Shown here one piece after another: positions 29,992 to 37,855 of a stretch of DNA of 64,000 nt (within the stretch, counting starts at the first letter, position 1; every line of letters begins with the position of its first letter). Both the position numbers and the translations under genes were made by a program. The notes under the pieces are model-generated. The model worked only from the letters and a program-made list of their open reading frames with translations. It was not told where the DNA came from and ran no database searches. The stretch covers positions 62,001-126,000 of the forward strand of contig JAFEDT010000008.1 of the NCBI GenBank assembly GCA_018241445.1. The letters are read 5' to 3'. Source of the stretch: Pseudomonadota bacterium (lineage in GTDB: Bacteria > Pseudomonadota > Gammaproteobacteria > Steroidobacterales > Steroidobacteraceae).

Positions 29992-31398
29992 TCACACCGA
30001 CAGGCCGCGGGCGGGAGGTAATTCGCCCACGACGGCCTGGACAGCCGCCGCTGCGATGCCGACGATCTCGTCGATCTCCGCCCTGGTGACGACCAGCGGC
30101 GGGGCGAAGCCCAGGATGTCGCCGTGCGGCATGGCGCGGGCGATCAGCCCGCGCGCCCGGGCCGCCGCCGACACCCGCGCGCCGACCTTCAGGCCAGGAT
30201 CGAAGCGGGTCTTGTTGGCGCGATCCGCAACGAACTCGATGGCGCCCATGAGTCCCACGCCCCGCACTTCACCGACGATCGGCAGCGAAGCGAATGCCGC
30301 CTTGAGCTGCTGCTGCAGGTAAGCGCCCACCTCGCGGGCATTGCCGGGCAGGTTCTCCTTCTCGACGATGTCCAGTGCAGCATTCGCAGCCGCCGCGCCG
30401 ATCGGGTGGCCTGAGTAGGTGTAGCCGTGAGAGAACGAGCCCACACGGTCGGCCCCGTCCTCGATCACCCCGGCGACCTTCTCGCCGATGAGCGAGGCTG
30501 ACATCGGGAAATAGGCCGACGTCAGCCCCTTGGCGAGTGTGATCAGATCCGGCTCCATGCCGTACAGCTGGCTGCCGAACATGGCGCCGGTGCGTCCGAA
30601 GCCGGTAATGACCTCATCCGCGATCAGCAGGACATCATGCTTCTTCAGCACGGCCTGGATCGCTTCCCAATAGCCCTGCGGGGGTGGCGTAAGACCGCCG
30701 GTGCCCAGAACCGGCTCACCGATGAAGGCGCCGACGGTATCAGGGTCCTCGCGCTCGATCAGTTCATCCAGTTCCCTGGCGCGGCGCCTGGAGAATTCAA
30801 GCCCGGTCTCGCCGGGGTGGGCGCCCCAGTAGTGATGGGGCACGCCGGTGCGGATGATGCCGGGGAACGGCAGGTCCATGTGGTCGTGATAGAAGCTCAT
30901 GCCAGTCATCGAACCTGACATGACCGAGCAGCCGTGATAACCCCGCTCACGGGCGATGATTTTCTTCTTTCTCTTCTTGCCGCGCAGGTTGTTGTAATAC
31001 CAGACGAGTTTTGCCTGGGTCTCGTTGGCGTCCGAGCCGGAGGTGCCATAGAACACCTTGCTCATCCGGCCCGGCGCCATCCTGACCAGCCGGTCAGAAA
31101 GCATCGCCAGCTCGTCCGTCGTATGAGCGGCGTAGGTGTGGTAGTAGGCCAGCCGATGGGCCTGGCGCGAAATTGCCTCCGCAATTTCCGTGCGGCCATA
31201 GCCCACGTTCACGCAGTACAACCCGGCGAAGCCATCGATCAGCTGCCTGCCGGTCGCGTCCTGGATGCGGATCCCCCGGCCGGTCTCGACGATGGTCGGG
31301 CCGCCGATCCTGCCGGTGGCGAAATCCTTCAGCTGGGTAAAGGGGTGCAGGACGCTCCCGCGGTCCATCTGGCTGATCTTGGGGATGTCGATCGTCAT
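29992..31398 (-). CDS. Class III aminotransferase (omega-transaminase type)
   Basis: 468 residues. The N-terminus HPFTQLKDFATGRIGGPTIVE and block YGTSGSDANETQAKLVWYYNN are those of omega-amino acid:pyruvate and diamine transaminases. LLIADEVITGFGRTG has the Asp that contacts PLP and K290 in LITLAKGLTSAY is the Schiff-base lysine. It transfers amino groups from a primary amine or beta/omega-amino acid to a keto acid. It is last in an apparent operon with an ABC exporter and an ATP-grasp enzyme (18 bases after the latter). A basic patch NLRGKKRKKKIIARERGYHG is notable but occurs in relatives. Confidence 0.88.
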   Translation of the reverse strand: MTIDIPKISQMDRGSVLHPFTQLKDFATGRIGGPTIVETGRGIRIQDATGRQLIDGFAGLYCVNVGYGRTEIAEAISRQAHRLAYYHTYAAHTTDELAMLSDRLVRMAPGRMSKVFYGTSGSDANETQAKLVWYYNNLRGKKRKKKIIARERGYHGCSVMSGSMTGMSFYHDHMDLPFPGIIRTGVPHHYWGAHPGETGLEFSRRRARELDELIEREDPDTVGAFIGEPVLGTGGLTPPPQGYWEAIQAVLKKHDVLLIADEVITGFGRTGAMFGSQLYGMEPDLITLAKGLTSAYFPMSASLIGEKVAGVIEDGADRVGSFSHGYTYSGHPIGAAAANAALDIVEKENLPGNAREVGAYLQQQLKAAFASLPIVGEVRGVGLMGAIEFVADRANKTRFDPGLKVGARVSAAARARGLIARAMPHGDILGFAPPLVVTRAEIDEIVGIAAAAVQAVVGELPPARGLSV

Positions 31399-31416
31399 GG
31401 GAGTCCTCGTTCCGCG

Positions 31417-32337
31417 CTACGGCTGTGCCGCCTGCAGGTGCGTTGGCGTCGTGTAAGCCAGGCGCTTCAGTGTCGCCGCCGCCAGGCGCTGCGCGGCGCC
31501 GCTGGCGTAGCTGAAGTACAGCGAGGGTTCGCACAACTCCAGTTCCAGCACGCATGGGCGGTCCCCGGCATCACGGACCAGGTCGACGCGCCCGTACAGC
31601 AGTGGCGCGCCCGGTACCGCTGCCAGCGCCTGCCGGGCCAGCGCCAGCTCGTCCGCGCCCGGTTCGCGCCGGGTGATGTCCTCGGCCGCGAACAGCCCGG
31701 CCGTAGAGGCGGCACCCGCGGTCAGCAGCGGGCCCTTGCGGATCGCGTGGCTGAACTGCCCGTCGATGTACATCAGCGCGGTCTCGCCGTCGCGGTCCAC
31801 CGACGCCAGGTACGGCTGCAGCATCACGCTGCGCCCGGCGTCCAGCAGCGCACTCACGTGTCCCAGGGTTTCCTGCCGCGCACTACGCGCGTGCCGGCGC
31901 GCACCGCGCGCGCCAGCGCCCACCGCGGGCTTCACCACCAGCTCCGACGCCCCGGGATGGGCGGCGAGGAACTGCTCCAGCGCCCGCGGCGCGCTGTCTG
32001 CCGGTTCGACGAATCTGGTTGGAACCGTCGCCGCCCCCGCTGCCGCCAGGTCGCGCAGGTAGTGCTTGTCGCTGTTCCAGCGCACCACGGGCGGCGGATT
32101 CAGCAAGAGCGTCTGCGCGGCGGCGCGCTCCACCCAGGCGAGAAACTCCTGCACGCGCTCGGCGTAGTCCCAGGCCGAGCGCAGCAGGGCGGCATCGAAA
32201 CGCGACCAGTCGCAGTCCGGGTCGTCCCAGATCGTGATTTCGCAGCCCGCCCCGGCCTGCGCGAACGCCGCCGCCAGCGGCGGCAGGTCCTCGTCCACGC
32301 CGAGCGCCGCGCGCGCGCTGACCAGTGCGATGCGCAC
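31417..32337 (-). CDS. ATP-grasp family ligase-like protein
   Basis: 306 residues from GTG 32337, five bases after the permease stop. The start gives VRIALVSARAALGVDEDLPPL; longer forms overlap the permease gene. WNSDKHYLRDLAAAGAATVPTRFV begins the ATP-grasp fold, SELVVKPAVGAGARG binds nucleotide, and LYGRVDLVRD with VLELELCEPSLYF supplies the metal ligands seen in glutathione synthetase/RimK-like ligases. Such enzymes join a carboxylate to an amine using ATP. Substrates are unknown. Operon context (ABC exporter upstream, transaminase downstream) suggests making or modifying an exported small compound. Confidence 0.82.
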   Translation of the reverse strand: MRIALVSARAALGVDEDLPPLAAAFAQAGAGCEITIWDDPDCDWSRFDAALLRSAWDYAERVQEFLAWVERAAAQTLLLNPPPVVRWNSDKHYLRDLAAAGAATVPTRFVEPADSAPRALEQFLAAHPGASELVVKPAVGAGARGARRHARSARQETLGHVSALLDAGRSVMLQPYLASVDRDGETALMYIDGQFSHAIRKGPLLTAGAASTAGLFAAEDITRREPGADELALARQALAAVPGAPLLYGRVDLVRDAGDRPCVLELELCEPSLYFSYASGAAQRLAAATLKRLAYTTPTHLQAAQP

Positions 32338-32342
32338 TGCGA

Positions 32343-33173
32343 TCAGTCCCTGATGCCGCTGCCGCGGTTCATCAGGGCAACGGCCAGGGCAAACAGCGCC
32401 GCGGCCGCGGCCAGCATCAGGCCGAAGGCTGCCGTGATGCTGACATCCGACACGCCGAGGAATCCGTAGCGGAAGGCGTTGACCATGTGCAGGATCGGGT
32501 TGACGTAGGAGGCCTGCTGCGCCCAATGCGGCAGCAGCGAGATTGAGTAGAACACGCCCCCGAAGTAGGTGAGCGGCGTAAGAATGAACGTTGGAATCCA
32601 GTTGACCTGGTCGAAGTTCTTCGCGAACAGGGCGTTGAGGAAGCCGCCCAGCGAGAAGATCAACGAGGTCAGCAGGCCCGCCAGCAGCACTACGCCCAGG
32701 TGGTGCACGTGCAGGTGCGTGAACAGCAGCGCCACCACCGATACCGCCAGCCCGACCAGGGTGCCGCGCACCACACCGCCGGTGGCGTAGCCGGCCACGA
32801 TCAGCCAGTTGGGCAGCGGCGACACCAGCAGCTCCTCCACGTGCTTGCCAAACTTGGCACCAAAAAACGAGGCCACCACGTTGCCGTAGGAGTTGGTGAT
32901 GATCGACATCATGATCAGGCCCGGGGCGATGTACTGCATGTACGGGAAGCCGCCCATGCCGCCGACCCGCCTGCCGATCAGGCTGCCGAAGATCACGAAA
33001 TACAGCGTCACGGTCACCACCGGCGGCACGATGGTCTGGCCCCAGATGCGGATGATGCGGCCGTACTCGCGGATCACGATGGTGCAGAAGCCCACCCAGC
33101 GCACCCGGCTCATGCTCGCAGCTCCCGGCGCTGCCGCGGTGCCGGTGGCATTGGTGATACTGGCGCCGTTCAC
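32343..33173 (-). CDS. ABC-2 type transporter permease (YadH-like)
   Basis: 276 residues. Six hydrophobic helices in the ABC-2 layout, with the signature segments VRWVGFCTIVIREYGRIIRIWGQTIVPP at the start and APGLIMMSIITNSYGNVVASFFGAKFGKHVEELLVSPLP in the middle. LNALFAKNFDQVNWIPTFILTPLTYFGGVFY precedes the last helices. Closely resembles YadH. ATGA overlap with the ATPase gene (33170-33173) shows co-translation. A start at the internal Met (SMSRVRW) would also be acceptable. Exports an unknown substrate. Confidence 0.88.
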   Translation of the reverse strand: MNGASITNATGTAAAPGAASMSRVRWVGFCTIVIREYGRIIRIWGQTIVPPVVTVTLYFVIFGSLIGRRVGGMGGFPYMQYIAPGLIMMSIITNSYGNVVASFFGAKFGKHVEELLVSPLPNWLIVAGYATGGVVRGTLVGLAVSVVALLFTHLHVHHLGVVLLAGLLTSLIFSLGGFLNALFAKNFDQVNWIPTFILTPLTYFGGVFYSISLLPHWAQQASYVNPILHMVNAFRYGFLGVSDVSITAAFGLMLAAAAALFALAVALMNRGSGIRD

Positions 33174-34114
33174 GCCGCCGCTCCCGCGGCTGCGTCGCCA
33201 GCGGCGCGGCCCTCGACCAGCCGCATGAAGATCTCCTCCAGGCGGTTGACCTTGTTGCGCATGCTCAGCACCTCGATGCCGGCCGCCGACAGCAGCGCGA
33301 ACAGCTCATTCAGGTTCTCCTCCCGCGAGATCTCGACCTCCATGGTGCAGGGGTCGGACAGGCGCAGGCTGTAGCCCGGCAGCGCCGGCGGCGCGGCCAG
33401 CGGATCGCGCAGGTTGAGCACGAACGTCTCCACGTGCAGGCGCAGCAGCAGACTGCTCATGCGGTCGCGCTCCACGATGCGCCCACCGTTGATGATCGCG
33501 ATGTTGCGGCACAGGGTCTCGGCCTCCTCCAGGTAGTGGGTGGTGAGGATGATGGTCGTGCCGCTGGCGTTGATCTGGCGCAGAAAGTCCCACATGGAGC
33601 GGCGGATCTCGATGTCCACACCCGCAGTGGGCTCATCGAGGATCAGCAGCCGCGGCTCGTGCATCAGCGCGCGCGCGATCATCAGCCGTCGCTTCATGCC
33701 GCCGGACAGGCCGCGCGAGATGCCATTGCGCTTGTCCCACAGCTGCAGCTGGCGCAGATACTTCTCGGCGCGCTGGCGCGCCACCGCGCGCGGGATGCCG
33801 TAGAACCCCGCCTGGTTGATGGTGATGGTGAGCGGGGTCTCGAACATGTTGAAGTTGATTTCCTGCGGCACCACGCCGATGCAAGCCTTGGCTGCCTCCA
33901 GTTCATGGTCGATGTCATGGCCGAAGACCGTCGCCACGCCGGCGCTCTTGTTGACCAGGGAGGTGATGATGCCGATCAGCGTGGTCTTGCCGGCCCCGTT
34001 GGGGCCCAGCAGCGCAAAGAAATCCCCCTGCTCCACGTCCAGGTCGATGCCCTGCAGCGCGTGCACGCCGTTGCCATAGGTCTTGGTGAGTCCACGGACA
34101 GAAAGTGCGTTCAT
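33170..34114 (-). CDS. ABC transporter ATP-binding protein (YadG-like)
   Basis: 314 residues. Walker A GPNGAGKTT, signature LSGGMKRRL, Walker B LLILDEPTAG and switch His in LTTHYLEE are intact. PQEINFNMFETPLTITINQAGFYG is typical of the YadG group. It powers the YadH-like permease encoded next, with which it overlaps by four bases. Together they form an inner-membrane exporter that opens the four-gene operon. The Ala-rich C-terminus has no known meaning. Confidence 0.92.
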   Translation of the reverse strand: MNALSVRGLTKTYGNGVHALQGIDLDVEQGDFFALLGPNGAGKTTLIGIITSLVNKSAGVATVFGHDIDHELEAAKACIGVVPQEINFNMFETPLTITINQAGFYGIPRAVARQRAEKYLRQLQLWDKRNGISRGLSGGMKRRLMIARALMHEPRLLILDEPTAGVDIEIRRSMWDFLRQINASGTTIILTTHYLEEAETLCRNIAIINGGRIVERDRMSSLLLRLHVETFVLNLRDPLAAPPALPGYSLRLSDPCTMEVEISREENLNELFALLSAAGIEVLSMRNKVNRLEEIFMRLVEGRAAGDAAAGAAA

Positions 34115-34260
34115 GAAAGCGGTCTACCTGGGATCGGGTGCGCACGGGCATGAAGCGGGGCGCCATTCTGCATCATCGTGGCCGCGGTGGTTGTCCGCCA
34201 TACTGACAGCGGGGGATTGACGCGGTGGCGGCCAGCCGCCCGCTCGCCGCGGCCGCGAAT

Positions 34261-35499
34261 TCAGGCGCTCAGCCGCTGGCCGGCGCCGGCAGCCGCAGCG
34301 GCTTCGGCAGCCGCGGCGGCGTCGGCCTCGAAGGTGGTCTCGGCCCCGGGGCCGGCGGCCGGCGGATCGTAGGCCATCCAGCCATCCCGGCCGCGTGCCT
34401 TGGCGGCATACAGCGCGATGTCCGCCAGCCGCACCGCCTGCTCCTGGCCATGGCCGTCCGCGGCGCTAAGCGTGGCGGCGCCTACGCTGACCGTCAGGCA
34501 CGACCCCGCCTGGGAGGCGAGATGCTCGATGTTCAGCGCCTTCACTGCGGCAACCACGGTCGCCGCCGCCGCTGAGGCCGTGGCGCGGTCACAGCCGGAC
34601 AACACGGCGATGATCTCCTCGCCACCATAACGGGCGACGATGTCGCGCGCGTGCCGGGTGGCGGCAGCGTGGATGACGGGCGCGACGACGCGCAGACAGT
34701 AGTCGCCGGCGAGGTGACCGTAGCGGTCGTTGTAGGCCTTGAAGTAGTCGATGTCGATCAGCAGCACCGAGACCGGCTCGCCGCTGATGCGCGCCTGCTG
34801 CCACAGCGCCTGCGCCTGCTCCTCGAGCGCTGCGCGGTTGGACAGGCCGGTGAGCGCATCGCGCGAGGCCATCTCCTTCAGGCGCTGCCGCTCCAGAAAT
34901 GCCACACGGTTGGCGTGCTCCAGCGCGTAGCAGCCCGCGGCGCCAATCACGTTGGCGCACAGCAGCACGAACAGCGAGTACACCGCCACCGGGAAGGCAA
35001 TGGCGCCGGAGAGCGCGGCGATGGCGTAGGCCGCGATCAGCGCCGCGTTGGTGCGCAGCGCCGCGCCGAACGACAGGCCCAGCATGAAGTAGAAGAAGAA
35101 AGCGGCGAGCACCAGCCGCGCGGCAATCAGCGGCAGTTGCGCCGGCGTGGCCTCCACCGCCATCAGTACCGTGCCAACGCCGAACAGGGGTGCGGCGATC
35201 TGGATCGCTGGTGAATACCAGCGAGCGTACAGCCGCGGCGAAGTCAGCACCGTCATGATCAGGATCAGCGGAATCTGCAGGCCGAAACGCCACAGGTCCG
35301 GGTGCGCCAGCCGCGGACCGACCAGCAGCCAGTGGTCGATGACGGCAAAACCGAGCGTCGTGCACAGCGCAACCAGGATGCTGATACGCACCCACGGGCG
35401 CGCCGCGGCGCGGTAACTCCCTGTGAACTGGCGCTCGAGTCCCGCGTCCGGGAATCGCAAGCGCAGCCGCCTCGCGGCGGCAAGAACGGTCCCCACCAT
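34261..35499 (-). CDS. Membrane-bound diguanylate cyclase (GGDEF)
   Basis: 412 residues. About six hydrophobic helices occupy residues 35-195. A GGDEF domain follows: SRDALTGLSNRAALEEQ, VLLIDIDYFKAYNDRYGHLAGDYCL and active-site RYGGEEI. No RxxD inhibitory site is seen five residues ahead of GGEE (the spot reads ARDIVARY), so product inhibition may be weak. It should make cyclic-di-GMP at the inner membrane in response to an unknown signal sensed by the helices. The last 25 residues are almost only Ala, Gly and Glu. The ATG sits in the loop of a perfect palindrome at 35491-35506. Confidence 0.9.
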   Translation of the reverse strand: MVGTVLAAARRLRLRFPDAGLERQFTGSYRAAARPWVRISILVALCTTLGFAVIDHWLLVGPRLAHPDLWRFGLQIPLILIMTVLTSPRLYARWYSPAIQIAAPLFGVGTVLMAVEATPAQLPLIAARLVLAAFFFYFMLGLSFGAALRTNAALIAAYAIAALSGAIAFPVAVYSLFVLLCANVIGAAGCYALEHANRVAFLERQRLKEMASRDALTGLSNRAALEEQAQALWQQARISGEPVSVLLIDIDYFKAYNDRYGHLAGDYCLRVVAPVIHAAATRHARDIVARYGGEEIIAVLSGCDRATASAAAATVVAAVKALNIEHLASQAGSCLTVSVGAATLSAADGHGQEQAVRLADIALYAAKARGRDGWMAYDPPAAGPGAETTFEADAAAAAEAAAAAGAGQRLSA

Positions 35500-35506
35500 G
35501 GTGGGG
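35491..35506 (-). promoter_or_regulatory. Perfect palindrome spanning the GGDEF start codon
   Basis: CCCCACCATGGTGGGG reads the same on both strands. In the minus-strand mRNA it can fold as a six-pair stem CCCCAC/GUGGGG with the tetraloop CAUG, leaving the AUG in the loop. No Shine-Dalgarno is evident upstream. It may control initiation, but a chance palindrome cannot be excluded. Confidence 0.4.
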
Positions 35507-35512
35507 AGCAGA

Positions 35513-35713
35513 TTACCGCATCAGGTCGCGGTCTTCTTTCTTCTCTATGGGAAGGTGCCTGGAGGAAGCCTTCACGCGTGTACGCCAGACTTCATAAGCA
35601 TCCCAGCCTGCGGTGCGCGGACGCGAGGCGCCGCCCGTACCCGCGAAATCCTCGTTGGCAGCGGCAATGACCTGTGGCCGTGACGCAGCATCCGGTGCTT
35701 TCGTGCGCTTCAT
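35513..35713 (-). CDS. Small basic hypothetical protein
   Basis: 66 residues from ATG 35713; AGGAG lies ten bases ahead and a closer AAGGA just before the start. The frame is open to 35830, but the upstream part looks non-coding. The sequence is hydrophilic with a Trp-containing segment (RTAGWDAYEVWRTRVKASSRH) and a charged end (PIEKKEDRDLMR). No signal peptide, membrane segment or recognised domain. It lies just upstream of the GGDEF gene on the same strand (13 bases between), so the two may be co-transcribed. Function unknown. Confidence 0.55.
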   Translation of the reverse strand: MKRTKAPDAASRPQVIAAANEDFAGTGGASRPRTAGWDAYEVWRTRVKASSRHLPIEKKEDRDLMR

Positions 35714-35814
35714 GTCCTTATCGCTCCTGCTTTTGTTCTCGATGATCTTCGGGCTTCCGTACCCGGCACGCCGTTCCGTGGTGTGCTGGGAAAGCGATCT
35801 TACGAGCCTCACAT

Positions 35815-35836
35815 GACAAAAGCGAGACAAAAGCGA
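35815..35836. repeat. Two tandem copies of an 11-bp direct repeat
   Basis: GACAAAAGCGA at 35815-35825 is repeated exactly at 35826-35836. Two adjacent 11-base units place both on the same face of the helix, as in binding sites for OmpR/PhoB-type regulators. They lie about 100 bases upstream of the small protein start at 35713, in an unusually AT-rich patch that continues to about 35880. Confidence 0.6.
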
Positions 35837-35920
35837 GAGCCGAATCTCAAATGTATTTGATTATGTTAAGAGTTTTATACGCCGGCAGAATTGTCGCAGG
35901 CGCGCTACAGCCAGCGGGAT

Positions 35921-37510
35921 TCAATCGGCGAAATAACCCGCCAGGTACTGCTCGAAGGTGCCGGTGTCGGCCTTCTCTATGCGCTGCTGCGCGGCGAGGG
36001 AGTCGCGCGCCTCACCGGCAAACTCCGCCAGCCGGTCCTCATTGGGCGGGTAGAGATCCAGGAAGTAGGCCTTGTGGGCCGCCGACATGCGCAGGGCCAG
36101 GTCGAAAAAGGACTCACCCGCGTTGAGATCAGCCATCAGCCTGGCCGAGGGTGTCAGGGCGACGTCCAGGACCTTGGCGGCCTGGATGGCGAGCGCCTGC
36201 GAGTAGGGTCGCGCCGGGTCGCCGCGATCCAGGATCTCGCAAATACCCGTCATGGCATCGAGCAGCTCCGCGGCCCACTCGCGCAGCGGCACACTACGTC
36301 CGTCGCGAGCCAGCAGCAGCCCCGGTTCGCGCCCGCGCCGGGCGACGGCAATGTGGTTCTGGTCCAGCAGTTGCTGTTCCGCGGTGCCGATGGGCGGACT
36401 GTCCTTGATCAGGCACAACGCCATGAAGGCCTCGAGGAAACGCAGCTTGTTCTGGTTGACGCCGACCGGATCGAAGGCACTGACGTCCAGCGCCCGCACC
36501 TCGACATACTCCACTCCGGCGCGGCGCAGGGCCTTGGTAGGGCGCTCGCCCGAGCGCGCCACGCGCTTGGGCCGGATGAAGCTGTAATACTCGTTCTCGA
36601 TCTGCAGGATGTTGGCGTTGAGCTGCCGATACTCGCCGTCGACGCACACGCCCAGCGCTGCGTAGGGCGGATAAGGTGTGCTGATCGCCCTTGCCAGGTC
36701 CGCGACGTATTCCTCCAGGCTGTTGACACTCACGGCCACGCCTGCCTGGCTGCGGTTGCGATAACCGACATCGCTCATGCGCAGGCTGGTGGCCCACGGC
36801 TCGTAGGCCGTGTCATTGCCGAAGTCCTGCAGGTGCGCAGCGGCGCCGCGCAGGAAGGACTTGCACACCACCGGCGACACGCCGAACAGGTACAGCACCA
36901 GCCAGCCGTGGCGCCGGTAGTTGCGCAGCAGGTCGAAATAACAGTCGGAGACGAAGCCGGCGCCGTGGCCCGCGCGCGCGCGCGCATCGCCGCGCGCCGC
37001 GGCCCAGGCCTCCCAGAACGGCACCGGGAACGAGTAATTGAAGTGCACACCCGAGATCGCCTGCATCATGCGCCCGTAGCGCAGGCCCAGTCCGTTGCGG
37101 TACACGGTCTTCATGCGCCCGACGTGTGAGCTGCCGTACTGCGCCAGCGGTATATCGGCGTCGCCGCGGATGGCGCACGGCATGCTCGTGGCCCACAGCA
37201 GCTCGTCCGCCAGGTGCCGGTAGACGAACTGGTGCAGGTCGAGCAGGTACTGCAGCAACTCCCAGCTCTGTGTGAAGGCGGGCGTGACCAGCTCGATCAG
37301 CGACTCTGAGTAGTCGGTGGTGATGTGCTCGTTGGTCAGGGCCGACCCCAGGGCGCGCGGGTGTGGCGTGTGCGCCAGCGCCCCGTCGGGCCGCACCCGC
37401 AGGGATTCCTTCTCGACGCCCTTGCGCCCGCCCTGCAGCAGCTGCGGCGCACCGCCGTTGACCAGGGCGGACAGGCGCCGTTCAAAGACGCGGTCGATGG
37501 CGCGGCTCAT
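35921..37510 (-). CDS. gshA: Glutamate-cysteine ligase (E. coli type)
   Basis: 529 residues, usual length about 520. It joins glutamate to cysteine, the first step of glutathione synthesis, in the cytoplasm. N-terminal RKGVEKESLRV and TTDYSESLIELVTP are the ATP/metal-binding blocks of the gamma-proteobacterial family. ATSMPC, YGRMMQAISGVHFNYSFP and ENEYYSFIRPKR are also characteristic. It is the third gene of a minus-strand group (thiolase, Mpo1-like protein, gshA) with gaps of only 6 and 15 bases. gshB is not in the window. Confidence 0.95.
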   Translation of the reverse strand: MSRAIDRVFERRLSALVNGGAPQLLQGGRKGVEKESLRVRPDGALAHTPHPRALGSALTNEHITTDYSESLIELVTPAFTQSWELLQYLLDLHQFVYRHLADELLWATSMPCAIRGDADIPLAQYGSSHVGRMKTVYRNGLGLRYGRMMQAISGVHFNYSFPVPFWEAWAAARGDARARAGHGAGFVSDCYFDLLRNYRRHGWLVLYLFGVSPVVCKSFLRGAAAHLQDFGNDTAYEPWATSLRMSDVGYRNRSQAGVAVSVNSLEEYVADLARAISTPYPPYAALGVCVDGEYRQLNANILQIENEYYSFIRPKRVARSGERPTKALRRAGVEYVEVRALDVSAFDPVGVNQNKLRFLEAFMALCLIKDSPPIGTAEQQLLDQNHIAVARRGREPGLLLARDGRSVPLREWAAELLDAMTGICEILDRGDPARPYSQALAIQAAKVLDVALTPSARLMADLNAGESFFDLALRMSAAHKAYFLDLYPPNEDRLAEFAGEARDSLAAQQRIEKADTGTFEQYLAGYFAD

Positions 37511-37525
37511 GATCTGGCGGCCTTG

Positions 37526-37849
37526 CTACCAGCGCACGCGGCCGCGCAGCACGCCCCACAGCATGGTGAGGTCACCACGCAGACTGTAGAGCGGATGCCG
37601 GAAGGTCGCCGGGTGGTTGTGTTCGAAGAAGAAGTGGCCGATCCACGCCGGCAGGTAACCCGCCACGGGCGCCGCCAGCAGCCACGCCCAGCGGCCCGAC
37701 AGCAGCGCCGCGGCGGCGATGAGCACAGCAAGCAACGTGCCGGCCACGTGCAGCCGCCGCGAGACCCGATTGCTGTGCTCACCCAGGTAATAGACATAGA
37801 ACTCACGAAAGTTCGCGAAGCCGCGGTGTTGTGATCCCGGAACGAACAC
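37526..37849 (-). CDS. DUF962 / Mpo1-like membrane protein
   Basis: 107 residues. FREFYVYYLGEHSNRVSRRLHVAGTLL at the start and WIGHFFFEHNHPATFRHPLYSLRGDL at the end are the conserved His-rich blocks of the Mpo1/YGL010w family. Two hydrophobic helices lie between them. Yeast Mpo1 is an Fe(II)-dependent dioxygenase acting in fatty acid alpha-oxidation; whether bacterial members share this is not known. The neighbouring thiolase gene, six bases upstream, is consistent with lipid metabolism, and gshA follows 15 bases later. Confidence 0.85.
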   Translation of the reverse strand: MFVPGSQHRGFANFREFYVYYLGEHSNRVSRRLHVAGTLLAVLIAAAALLSGRWAWLLAAPVAGYLPAWIGHFFFEHNHPATFRHPLYSLRGDLTMLWGVLRGRVRW

Positions 37850-37855
37850 GGTCTG

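Noticed and set aside
29992..31398. Possible gabT identity for the transaminase because gabD is in the window.
   Set aside because: The two genes are 8.6 kb apart, on opposite strands, and the sequence is closer to omega-amine transaminases.
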